Positions 18,462 to 28,573 of a stretch of 64,000 nucleotides of DNA are shown piece after piece; within the stretch, counting starts at the first letter, position 1; each line of letters begins with the position of its first letter. The DNA lies in assembly GCA_021208265.1 (NCBI GenBank), contig JAJOJU010000046.1:1-64000 (forward strand). Reading direction: 5' to 3'. Source of the DNA: Alphaproteobacteria bacterium (GTDB lineage: Bacteria; Pseudomonadota; Alphaproteobacteria; Micavibrionales; Micavibrionaceae). Under the pieces are notes generated by a model. That model had not been told where the DNA came from. It saw only the letters and a list, made by a program, of their open reading frames with translations, and did not search any database. The position numbers were made by a program, and so were the translations under genes.

Positions 18462-19577
18462 ATGAAAGACAGTGCTAAAAACGCTTCTATGACTGATATA
18501 GCCTCATTAAAACAGGAATTGGCCCACCAGATTGAATCCGCCCGCGACACCAAAACGCTGGAAGATGTGCGCGTGCATGTTCTGGGCAAAAGCGGTCAGA
18601 TCACGGCACTGATGAAAACACTGGGCCAGATGGACCCGGAAGAACGCAAAACCAAAGGCCAGGAATTAAACGCGCTGAAGGATGAGATCGCCGCGCTGAT
18701 ATCATCGCAGGAATCCGCCCTGAAAAAGCAGGAAATGGATGCCAAGCTAGCGAATGAAACCATCGATATCACGCTTTCCCCGCGCCCCGCAGCTACGGGT
18801 AAGATCCACCCGATCAGCCGCACGATGGAAGAGCTGGTTTCCATCTTCGGCGCTATGGGTTTTAGCGTTGCCGAAGGCCCGGATATCGAGGATGACTGGC
18901 ATAACTTCACCGCCCTGAACTTCCCGCCCGGTCACCCGGCGCGTGAGATGCAGGACACATTCTTCCTGCCCGATACCCCTGGCGAAAGCGATCCGGCCCG
19001 CGCCAAAAAGCTGCTCCGCACCCATACATCATCCGTGCAAATCCGCCATATGGAGAATAATAAACCGCCGCACAAAATCATCTGTTTCGGGCGCACATAC
19101 CGCTCCGACTGGGATATGACCCACACACCGATGTTCCATCAGGTGGAATGCCTTTATATCGACAAGGGCGTTACTATGGCGCATTTGAAAGGCTGCCTGA
19201 CCGACTTCGTACGCGCTTTCTTTAATAACGATAGCCTGCCCGTACGCTTCCGCCCGTCTTTCTTCCCGTTTGTGGAACCGGGCGCGGAAGTTGATATTGG
19301 TTACGTGAAGGATGACAAAGGCGGCATCCGTCTGGGCGCCGCGCGTGATGGTGAAGAACAACGCTGGATGGAAATTCTGGGCGCCGGTATGGTACACCCC
19401 AACGTACTGAAGAATTGCGGCATCGACCCGAACGAATATCAGGGGTTTGCCTTCGGCTGCGGGATTGAACGTATCACCATGCTGAAATACGGAATCCCCG
19501 ACCTTCGTACCTTCTTCGACAGTGATATCCGCTGGCTTTCTCACTACGGCTTCGACCCCGTGGAAAGCCGCAACTAG
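18462..19577 (+). CDS. pheS: Phenylalanyl-tRNA synthetase alpha subunit (true start possibly 18489)
   Basis: 371 aa; HPISRTMEELVSIFGAMGFSVAEGPDIEDDWHNFTALNFPPGHPAREMQDTFFL. Confidence 0.98.
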   Translation: MKDSAKNASMTDIASLKQELAHQIESARDTKTLEDVRVHVLGKSGQITALMKTLGQMDPEERKTKGQELNALKDEIAALISSQESALKKQEMDAKLANETIDITLSPRPAATGKIHPISRTMEELVSIFGAMGFSVAEGPDIEDDWHNFTALNFPPGHPAREMQDTFFLPDTPGESDPARAKKLLRTHTSSVQIRHMENNKPPHKIICFGRTYRSDWDMTHTPMFHQVECLYIDKGVTMAHLKGCLTDFVRAFFNNDSLPVRFRPSFFPFVEPGAEVDIGYVKDDKGGIRLGAARDGEEQRWMEILGAGMVHPNVLKNCGIDPNEYQGFAFGCGIERITMLKYGIPDLRTFFDSDIRWLSHYGFDPVESRN

Positions 19578-19594
19578 GAAAGATCCCTCAACGC

Positions 19595-20038
19595 ATGCTG
19601 ATCCGCCCGCTGGAACCGGATGATTACGCCGAATGGGTTCCGCTGTGGGATGCTAATAATCTGGGCCAAATCAACGGCAAGCTTACCACCACAACATGGT
19701 CCCGCCTCAGCGATCCCTCTGACACACAAATGAACGGCATGGCAGCGTTTGATAATGCCGGACATATAGTCGGCATCATGCATTACATCCTCCACCCCAC
19801 GACGGGCAGTCTACAGCCCGCCTGTTACATGCAGGATCTATTCGTCATGCCCGCCCACCGGGGCAAAGGCATTGCCAAGAAACTGGTACGGGAATTGGAA
19901 ACACTGGGTAAGGAACAGAAATGGGCGCGCATTTACTGGCTGGCTGATAACACGAATAGAGAAGCCATGGCACTATATCGCAATCTCGGCATCAAACTGA
20001 ATTTCGGGTTTTATGTTCTGCCGACAGGGCTGGTTTAG
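19595..20038 (+). CDS. GNAT-family N-acetyltransferase
   Basis: 147 aa; YMQDLFVMPAHRGKGIAKKLVRELE. Confidence 0.9.
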   Translation: MLIRPLEPDDYAEWVPLWDANNLGQINGKLTTTTWSRLSDPSDTQMNGMAAFDNAGHIVGIMHYILHPTTGSLQPACYMQDLFVMPAHRGKGIAKKLVRELETLGKEQKWARIYWLADNTNREAMALYRNLGIKLNFGFYVLPTGLV

Positions 20039-21575
20039 GTACTCATACCCGCAGAAACTGTTTGCTCATGAACAGGCGTTCTGGAAGCCGGCGAATACAT
20101 CTCTGTCAGCAAGTTTGTTAACCGCCCCACCATCTCCGGGGTTTCATTGCTGGCACCCCCGTTAAAATGAGCGACCAGAGAAGGCTTCAGGTTACCTATC
20201 ATCGCTTTAGCAGTTTCCGGGTCATGCGGCACATGTTTGGTGATATCAACATCTTTACCATCAAACCCTTTATGGGTGCCTCTGAACATCATCTCGGCGA
20301 GAGTCAGCTTTGCTGTAACATCCCCCCCTTCTGACGCCGCTTGTATAAGGCCTATGCCTACTTCAATATTAACATCCCCCCCCCATGACGCCACTTCTTC
20401 GCCGATACGTCGCATAGCCTGATATTTAAGTGTAGGGTCCCCATGCCCCTCCGCTGCCAGAAAATCAGCTTTCATGTCTGACTCAAGAAAATACTCTCTG
20501 ATTTTGATCCCACCCAGATTTCTTTGTGCCTCAGCCATAATCGCAGGGTTCACTTTATCGTTAAAAGCTTCCCTCAAGATTTCAGGGGCTCCTTTAAGCT
20601 CATACTGTATTCTAATATCTGGCCTTTCATAGTCAGGTTTCTGAGGTTTTGAATTTTCAAACCCCAACTCTCGTCTCACATCCGCCGGCAGACGGTTTTC
20701 CGTGCCTGGCGGCAAGACACCCGAGGGCATCCTTCAGGATGGTCTGCATATCTCCTGATAAAGGTGATTTACAAACCTCTCCCAGTCGGTCCCAAAACTG
20801 GTTTTGACGATTCAGGTTAACAAGATTGGGATCCGAACTTGTCAACTGATCCCGCAAGCTTACAAAAATCCCGGGCACACGATGCTGTGTTTGGGCGGTC
20901 GGGTCAGCATATCCCCGCCCCGATTTTGTTACCCAGCCTTCTCCGTTCCCTATCGCTTCGCCTTGAATTTTGCCATCTATAGGCCCCGGTTCTTCTCCTC
21001 CGGGGCTTACAAGATTAATCAGTGAATCCAACTTATCTTTCGCATCCCCGAATGCTGCTACTTCGCTGCTGGAAAAATTGCCTGCTCGTCTATAAAGCGC
21101 CTGACCATCTTCTGCCAAGACGCCCCCGCGCGCGCCTGTTGTTGTCTGAGGCCCGAGGCTGTGATGTGTTCCGATTGATCATGGCGATAGTTTGGCTATG
21201 ACCACGCCCATCAAAATCCTTTAGTTGCTTGGTAAGTTCGCCCCTTGGCAAATTAGCACCAAGGTTATCATTTAACATCTCTTTCAAGCGTCTTAACTCA
21301 AGATTGAATGCAGGGTTAACAGTTCCGTCCCGTTGCTGATTGGCGGTAAATTTATCATGAACCGCCTGCCAAAATAGGGAATCAGCTTTCATGGGCCAAA
21401 GCTGGGTTTTCAATGACTCATAATAAGCTGCGTCATAACGGTCCGGGGAAGATCTTCTCACATCATTACCACCGGCAGCATCATGCGCCCGCTGCATGAT
21501 TTTCTCGGCAGCGTCATCTCCTGCCATACCTATAAATTGCTCAATCTGAAATGCTTTATCTTGAACGGAAGCCAT
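20035..21575 (-). CDS. Hypothetical protein, Sel1/TPR-like repeats (two apparent frameshifts)
   Basis: Three overlapping minus-strand ORFs (21090-21575, 20657-21118, 20035-20730) read as one protein; EVGIGLIQAASEGGDVTAKLTLAEMMF resembles a Sel1-like repeat. Confidence 0.55.
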
Positions 21576-21648
21576 CTCACACCCTAACTACAAAAAGCCC
21601 TCTTTATATTTATTATGGTTATTATCATCTTAAATCCTTAAAGAACCG

Positions 21649-22998
21649 CTAAGGCCCGAATATGCTTTTATAAATGCTGTCAAATGTCTGCATAATTGAT
21701 GGTTGTTCCGGTGCCACGGCCGCGCCATATACTTTGTCATGCAGTGTTTTATAATCCTGACAGGCGGGCTCTGTGCCGCATGCCTGACGGAACTGAAAAG
21801 GGCCATCCTTTTCAAATTTGTCCATGATCTGCCGCGCGAGATCTCTGTTCTCCGCAATAATATGCGCCCCTATCCCCAGTTCTGTCAGTGACTTACCCTG
21901 TACGGCGCCGTCATGGACAATGGTTAACAGATTAACCTGTGCGTGTTTAGAACCCATCTCCGCCGCGGCCTTTAAAATTTCAATACCGCGCTCGACGTTG
22001 TTTTTGTCCTTCAGCTCTAACCCGGCCGAGATAACGTGATTGCCCAGCTCGCGGTAAGCCTCGGCTCTGGCGGCAGCATCCTCGTGACTAGCGGCTTTTT
22101 TGATAAGACCTGTGAGAGTTTCTTCCTGCGCTGGATCAAGGCGCGCCGGGGCCTCAGGTAGTTTCGTAAGATTCAACACTTCCTGCGCCATCGCATTATG
22201 CAGATGCGGGCTGTCGTTCTTTAGCTGTTCAACTTCAGTCCAGAAAGGGCCATCACCCGTAATACCGTTATCTTTCAGATATTTTTCTGCTGCCGCCATA
22301 TAAGTATCACGGTCTTTAAAGCCGCTATAACTGCCTTCATCACGGTGGGTCATCATCCAGCCGATCTGAAGCCTGGTCTGTTCTACATCGCTGTAATAAC
22401 CCGGCCCCGGCACATCGCCCAGTGTGCCGGTTTCAAGGCGCTCACTTACATATCGAATAGCCTGACTGGCACGTGAAATAATGATCGGATCAACAGAATG
22501 ATCAAAAAGACCTTTAATAACCGATGCCGGGTTACTGTAATCTACCGCTATCGGCACGCTCGTGGCGACAGGCTCCGGCTCTTTGGTAACAGTGGCAGGA
22601 GGCCGTATGGCGGCCCGCTGCTCCATCTCCAGTTGATTTCTCCGCTGCATTTCTTCCAAAGGTGATAATTCCTGCGTTGCCGGAGCTTGTTTTACAACGG
22701 ATGAAGGCGGCTCCACCTTTACCTGCACGGGTTGCGTGGCGGCTTCCTGGTCTTTGGTCCATTTTTGCACCTGCCGTTCCAGACCCCGAACATCCATAAA
22801 AACGCTGTCCTTCACACCGTTTTGCTGAGGGTAAAAGCGGACATTGTCAAAAGGTTTTAACCTTTCCTGAAGCGACTGAAGACCTTCAGCGGAATCGAAA
22901 CCGGGCTTGCCGTAATTTTTATAAAAATGATTGGCATCCCTGAATAGCTGTATCAGAGCCGTGACCTCTTCTGCGCTGGCTTCCCTCTGTTCAGCCAT
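21649..22998 (-). CDS. Hypothetical protein, Sel1/TPR-like repeats
   Basis: 449 aa; NNVERGIEILKAAAEMGSKHAQVNLLTIVHDG resembles a Sel1 repeat; similar layout to the neighbouring gene. Confidence 0.65.
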   Translation of the reverse strand: MAEQREASAEEVTALIQLFRDANHFYKNYGKPGFDSAEGLQSLQERLKPFDNVRFYPQQNGVKDSVFMDVRGLERQVQKWTKDQEAATQPVQVKVEPPSSVVKQAPATQELSPLEEMQRRNQLEMEQRAAIRPPATVTKEPEPVATSVPIAVDYSNPASVIKGLFDHSVDPIIISRASQAIRYVSERLETGTLGDVPGPGYYSDVEQTRLQIGWMMTHRDEGSYSGFKDRDTYMAAAEKYLKDNGITGDGPFWTEVEQLKNDSPHLHNAMAQEVLNLTKLPEAPARLDPAQEETLTGLIKKAASHEDAAARAEAYRELGNHVISAGLELKDKNNVERGIEILKAAAEMGSKHAQVNLLTIVHDGAVQGKSLTELGIGAHIIAENRDLARQIMDKFEKDGPFQFRQACGTEPACQDYKTLHDKVYGAAVAPEQPSIMQTFDSIYKSIFGP

Positions 22999-23159
22999 AT
23001 ACGTACACCCCTTTTGCGGCTGTTTTTAGCCTATTTCGTTACCATAATTCTGCCGCAAAGCCTTTAAGAAAGCCTTAAAAACAAGCCGCCATTTTTCCTT
23101 GTTTTCTGCCGTTCCTTTCGCCATGATGGGGCCGGATTTAGCAAAAGGATGAGATAAGT

Positions 23160-25557
23160 ATGAAATTCACGCTTTCGTGGCTGAAAAGACATCTTGAAAC
23201 GAATGCATCGCTTGAGGAAATCGGCAATGCTCTGACATCGCTGGGGCTGGAGGTTGAGGGGATAGAAGACCGCGCCGCAGTTTACGCGCCGTTCAAGGTG
23301 GCCTATGTCGAAAGCGCTGAAAAACACCCGGATGCCGACCGCCTGAAGGTCTGCATGGTGAAAACCGCCGATCACGGCATGCTGCAAGTTGTTTGCGGCG
23401 CGCCCAATGCCCGTGCGGGTATGAAGGCCGTGTTTGCGCCGGAAGGCTCCGTCATTCCTGCCAACGGCATGATTCTAAAAAAGGGGAATATCCGCGGCGT
23501 GGAAAGCAACGGCATGATGGTGTCGATGGCTGAAATGGGCTTATCAGAAGACCATGACGGTATCATCGAAGCCCCGACAACGTCCGAAATCGGCACACCT
23601 CTGGCGGCCATATACGGGCTGGATGACCCGGTGATTGAAATATCCCTCACCCCCAACCGTGTGGATTGCGCAGGCGTGCGCGGTATTGCCCGTGATCTGG
23701 CGGCAAAGGGGCTTGGCACATTAAAACCCCTGGCGGATGCCCCTGTGAAGGGCAGCTATGCCTCCCCCACCAAAGTATCCTTGAAAGATGAACAGGGTTG
23801 CCCGCTTTTCATCGGGCGTACAGTTAAGGGCGTTAAAAACGGCCCCTCACCGGAATGGCTGCAAAACCTTCTGAAGGGTGTGGGTCTGCGCCCTATCTCG
23901 GCGTTGGTGGATGTCACAAACTTTCTGTCGCTCGATCTCTGCCGCCCGCTGCACGTCTATGATGCTGACAAGCTGAAAGGCAATATTTACGCCGGAACGT
24001 CCAAGGGCGGGGAAGAACTGGAGGCCTTGAACGACAAAACCTATACCCTGCCGGAAGGCTGCGTCACCATTAATGATGACAGCGGCGTACTGGGTTTGGG
24101 CGGCGTTGTCGGCGGCACGTCCACAGGCTGTACGGATGCCACCACCAATGTCTTTATCGAAGCCGCCTATTTCGACCCGATGCGCATCGCCAAAACAGGC
24201 CGAAGCTTAAGCATTGAAAGCGATGCCCGCTATCGCTTTGAACGCGGGATCGACCCTGCCTTCACGGGCGCCGGAATAGAAATCGCCACCGCGCTTATTC
24301 TGGAGATTTGCGGCGGGGAAGCCAGTGACGTGGTTGTGGCGGGCAGCGTGCCCCCTTGCAGCAAGACCATTGAATTTGACCCGGCATTCACGGAAAAGCT
24401 GACGGGCCTTGCCGTTCCCACTGACGCTCAGGAAAAAATTCTGCGCGATCTAGGCTTTGATGTCAAAGGCAAGACCGTGACCGTACCCAGCTGGCGCGGT
24501 GATATCTGGGCGGTGGAAACTGACGGACGGGCCGATCTCGCGGAAGAAATCCTGCGTGTGACCGGGTTTGACGCTCTGCCATCCACTTCCGTCCGCGCTA
24601 GCGATAGCATTCCCGGCGCCCCGGAAACGGATCTTCTCACCCGCACGCGCAAATCACGCCTGACACTGACCACACGTGGATTTTCTGAATGCGTAACATG
24701 GTCATTCATGAATAAGGAACGTGCCAAGCTATTTGGTTCTAATGATAACGCGGCCCTTGCCATCGCTAACCCGATCAGTACAGAGATTGACCAGATGCGC
24801 CCATCGCTCCTGCCCGGTCTGATTGAAGCTGCAGCCAAGAACGCAGCGCGCGGGTTTCTGACGTGGCCTTGTGTGAAATCGGCCCTGTCTTCGGCGGCAC
24901 CAAGCCGGAAGATCAGAAGGTCGTAGCAGGCGGCATTCGTGCCGGAAACTACGCAGGCCGCCATTGGGCCGGCCCGGTGCGCGGCGTTGATGCTTATGAT
25001 GCCAAGGCGGATGCTCTGGCTGTGCTGGAAGCGCTCGGCGTGAAAGCTGATAACGCGCAAGTCCAGCGTAACACCCCGTCTTATTACCATCCTGGTCGTT
25101 CGGGCACGTTACAGCTTGGCCCCAATGTGCTGGCTGTGTTTGGTGAAATTCATCCGCTGGTAAAAGAAGAACTTGATATCAAAACCCCGCTGGTGGGTTT
25201 TGAAGTATTCTTAAATGCTATCCCTGCGCCCAAGAAAAAGGGCGGCACGGAAAAACCGCTGGTGGAGCTTTCAGCCTTCCAGCCGCTCACCCGCGATTTT
25301 GCCTTCGTGGTGGCACAGGATGTCGATGCTGACGCGCTTGTAAAAGCGCCCGTTCGGCGGAGAAAAAGCTGATCGTAGAAGCGTCCGTCTTTGATATTTA
25401 TGTCGGCAAGGGCGTGGAAGAGGGCAAGAAATCCATCGCCCTTACCATCACCATCCAGCCGGTTGAAAAGACGCTGACGGATGAGGAGATCGATGCCATA
25501 GCTGCGCAGGTTATCGGACAGGTGCAGCAAAAAACCGGCGGGGTTTTACGGGGCTGA
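23160..25557 (+). CDS. pheT: Phenylalanyl-tRNA synthetase beta subunit (two apparent frameshifts)
   Basis: MKFTLSWLKRHLETNASLEEIGNALTSLGLEVEGIED...; continues in other frames after 24855 (T-run) and about 25347. Confidence 0.95.
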
Positions 25558-26132
25558 TAATGCCTGACGGCGTTTACCTGCCAGAATAAAAGCCAGTAAC
25601 AGCACATTCATCACTGCAATCGTGGCAGGGAATAATACTGTTGTCAGATTATAAACTTCCAATGCCGCAATCGCGAGGGCGCATTTAACAACCTGCACGG
25701 AAAACAGCAGGAACGATTCTTCCTGCGGCAAGGCATAGGCCTTACGAAGGGTTGGGACATACCCCATGCAATCAATACAACACAGAATAATCACCGCCCA
25801 AAGCGGGGTACTGGTAAAATACCAAATGGGGATAGTTGCCAGCGCCGCGATAAAGAAAGTCCAATCTAGCTTGTGATATTTAAAGACGGATTTCTCCATA
25901 AAGAAAGAACTACAACAATAAAGCAGAGCGATGCTGAAAACCCGGTAACCCACGCCCCCGGTCCGGCTTCTTCGGAAAGCTGTGAAACAAAAACAATACT
26001 GGTCGTCAGCCCCCAGATAATCCAAGTAAAGCTGTGCGGCTTTTTCGTGCCTTTATAAACAGCGATTATATAAGGAATGATGCTGCTGAAATCGATCCCG
26101 ATCCCGGCAAGCCCTAAAAGCTCCTTGATCAA
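25546..26132 (-). CDS. PQ-loop/SWEET-like membrane protein (frameshifted)
   Basis: Two ORFs join: LLGLAGIGIDFSSIIPYIIAVYKGTKKPHSFTWIIWGLTT... and ...DCMGYVPTLRKAYALPQEES. Confidence 0.55.
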
Positions 26133-27838
26133 GATGGCTCAAAGTCCGGCAATCTTTTGGGCTCTTGCGCCAGCAATGCCTTCCGGTCCAGCTTGCCGAT
26201 CATTGTTTTCGGCAGTGGCGTTGATGAAAATTCAACGTGTTTGGGCATTTCCAGCTTTGATAACCTTGATGATAAGAAGTCCTGTAACTCTCTGGTGGTC
26301 ATACTCATACCATCCTTGCATTTGATCCAGACTTTGGGAACTTCACCCTTTTCTTGATCGTACACACCCGCCACTACGCATTCCTCGATGCAAGGATATT
26401 GATATATCTGTTCCTCGATATTGCGCGGATACACTTTAAAACCGCTGACAATGATCATGTCTTTGATGCGGTCAACAATACGAACATACCCATCTTCGTT
26501 CATGATACCGATATCGGCGGTATAAAGACGCATATCGCCCTCCGGCGTTTCACGCAGCACCTCAGCCGTGGCTTCTGGTTTTTCCCAATAACCTTTCATG
26601 ACCTGCGGCCCGCGGATACATACTTCCCCACGCTCACCCAACTTCATCGGGGTTACTTTGTCGTCCGGGTTGATAATCTCGATAACCGTGCCCGGCAAAG
26701 GCAGGCCGATAGAACCCGGCACATTCTCTCCGAACGGGGGGTTTACTGTCGCCACGGGGGATGATTCGCTCAAACCATAACCTTCCACCACAACCGCACC
26801 TGTCTTGGCTTCAAAATCCTGCTTAACGGAAACCGGCAAGGGTGCACCCCCGGAAATACAAAATTTTAAGGATGACAAATCATACGAAGCCAGCTTCGGA
26901 TGAACATTGATACTGCCGTACAAAGCAGGCACAGCCGGCATATAGTCGGGCCGGTGTTTATGGATCAGCCCCGGAACCTCTTCCTTAACAGTACGCGGCA
27001 CGGTTATAATCTCCATCCCGCCCTTAAGCGCCACATTCATACATACCGTCATCGCAAAAACATGGAAGAATGGCAGAACGGCCAACATTTTTTCCTGATC
27101 ATCCGTCTTGGGGAATTGCGCGTATGATTGCACAGCGTTCGCATATAAATTGGCATGCGTCAGCATCGCCCCCTTGGGGACCCCTGTCGTACCGCCTGTA
27201 TATTGCAGCACGGCGACATCTTCCTGCGGGTTGATCTCCGCTTCCTGGCTATTGCCGTCATTTTCAATCATATTGTGGAACCAGGAGATTTTATCAGAAT
27301 TACGCTTGGCCGCGATTTCAAACGATTTGAACAACCGGAACAGGTAATTTTTCGGGAAGGGCAAAGCGTCTGTAAACTTGCACAGGACAAGATCCTCAAT
27401 AATGCCTTTATCCAGCATGGAATACATCTTGTTAGTCAGCATTTTCAGATCAACCGTAATCATCATCTTGGCTTTGCTGTCCTTGATCTGGTGTGCTACC
27501 TCGTCTTCCGTATAAAGCGGGTTGAAGTTCACAACGGTCGCACCGCGTTTTAATATCGCGAAATAGGCAATGATATAATAAGGGCTGTTCGGCAAAAATA
27601 GTCCAACATGGTCACCCTTGCCGATGCCTTTTTCTTCCAGACCGACCGCAAATTTATCGACAAGATCACCGATTTCTTGCCATGTGTAACGCTTGCCTAG
27701 AAAATTCAGCCCCGGCTTGTCACCATGCTCCTGCACCGCTTTTTCCAACAAGGAATAAAGCGAGCCGGTTTCAATAGGCATATCCCATTGTATGCCTTCG
27801 GGATAGCTCTTGAGCCACGGGTAATCTTTCTGAGACAT
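26129..27838 (-). CDS. fadD: Long-chain acyl-CoA synthetase
   Basis: 569 aa AMP-binding enzyme, LQYTGGTTGVPKGAMLTHANL; YTADIGIMNEDGYVRIVDRIKDMIIVSGFKVYPRNIEE. Confidence 0.9.
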   Translation of the reverse strand: MSQKDYPWLKSYPEGIQWDMPIETGSLYSLLEKAVQEHGDKPGLNFLGKRYTWQEIGDLVDKFAVGLEEKGIGKGDHVGLFLPNSPYYIIAYFAILKRGATVVNFNPLYTEDEVAHQIKDSKAKMMITVDLKMLTNKMYSMLDKGIIEDLVLCKFTDALPFPKNYLFRLFKSFEIAAKRNSDKISWFHNMIENDGNSQEAEINPQEDVAVLQYTGGTTGVPKGAMLTHANLYANAVQSYAQFPKTDDQEKMLAVLPFFHVFAMTVCMNVALKGGMEIITVPRTVKEEVPGLIHKHRPDYMPAVPALYGSINVHPKLASYDLSSLKFCISGGAPLPVSVKQDFEAKTGAVVVEGYGLSESSPVATVNPPFGENVPGSIGLPLPGTVIEIINPDDKVTPMKLGERGEVCIRGPQVMKGYWEKPEATAEVLRETPEGDMRLYTADIGIMNEDGYVRIVDRIKDMIIVSGFKVYPRNIEEQIYQYPCIEECVVAGVYDQEKGEVPKVWIKCKDGMSMTTRELQDFLSSRLSKLEMPKHVEFSSTPLPKTMIGKLDRKALLAQEPKRLPDFEPS

Positions 27839-28027
27839 TTACTTCCTCCACACAAGACGCATTTACTGCGCTGCAACATTCAACATATTGATATAAAAAA
27901 TTTTTCATCTTAGCCATGAATATGCGGCTTGACCATTCCTTCCCTGCAAAAAATCACAAAATAATAATAAAGATTTTATTATCTGCATAAAAAATGCTTG
28001 CAAAGAAAGCAAAGCTATACTTAGGTT

Positions 28028-28573
28028 ATGAGGTGTGTGTTAATTGTGGGATTTTATACTGTGAACATTTCTTACTCTGCAAATGATATTTCCGCTTCGG
28101 AAGATCTAAAGCCTATCAAGATGGTCTTAAAGTGGTTCAACGGCACCAAGGGATTCGGTTTCGTTGTGCCCGAGGATGAAAGCTTTGATGCCTTCATTCA
28201 TATCACGACATTGCATGATGCCGGCCTGCACTCTATCGGTGAGGGAGCCGAGCTGATGTGCACTCTCTTTGACGGCCCCAAGGGCAAACAAGTCAAAGAG
28301 ATTACGGAAGTGCTGCATCAGGGCTCTTTCTCAACCATTCCTCAGGAAAACCCGGAGGAAGGCACAATCACCATGGGCGGCCTCGTCAAATGGTATAAGC
28401 CGGAAAAGGGCTTTGGCTTTGTGATTCCAGATGATGGGCAGAAAGATGTCTTCATCCATAAATGCCGCCTTGATGAAATGGGTCTGGAAGAGGTCCGTGC
28501 CGGTCAACGCGTTAAAATTACTGTGCGCGATGTTGATAAGGGCCGCGAAGCCATCAAGATCGAAATAGAGTAA
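28028..28573 (+). CDS. Tandem cold-shock-domain protein
   Basis: Two CSDs: [26 protein letters not shown] and [26 protein letters not shown]. Confidence 0.92.
   Translation: MRCVLIVGFYTVNISYSANDISASEDLKPIKMVLKWFNGTKGFGFVVPEDESFDAFIHITTLHDAGLHSIGEGAELMCTLFDGPKGKQVKEITEVLHQGSFSTIPQENPEEGTITMGGLVKWYKPEKGFGFVIPDDGQKDVFIHKCRLDEMGLEEVRAGQRVKITVRDVDKGREAIKIEIE

Noticed and set aside
20300-20420. Repeated C-run segments (aacatccccccc...gacgcc) as a possible phase-variation tract or direct repeat
   Set aside because: They encode the repeated GGDV motif of consecutive Sel1-like repeats; with homopolymer errors common here, phase variation cannot be inferred.
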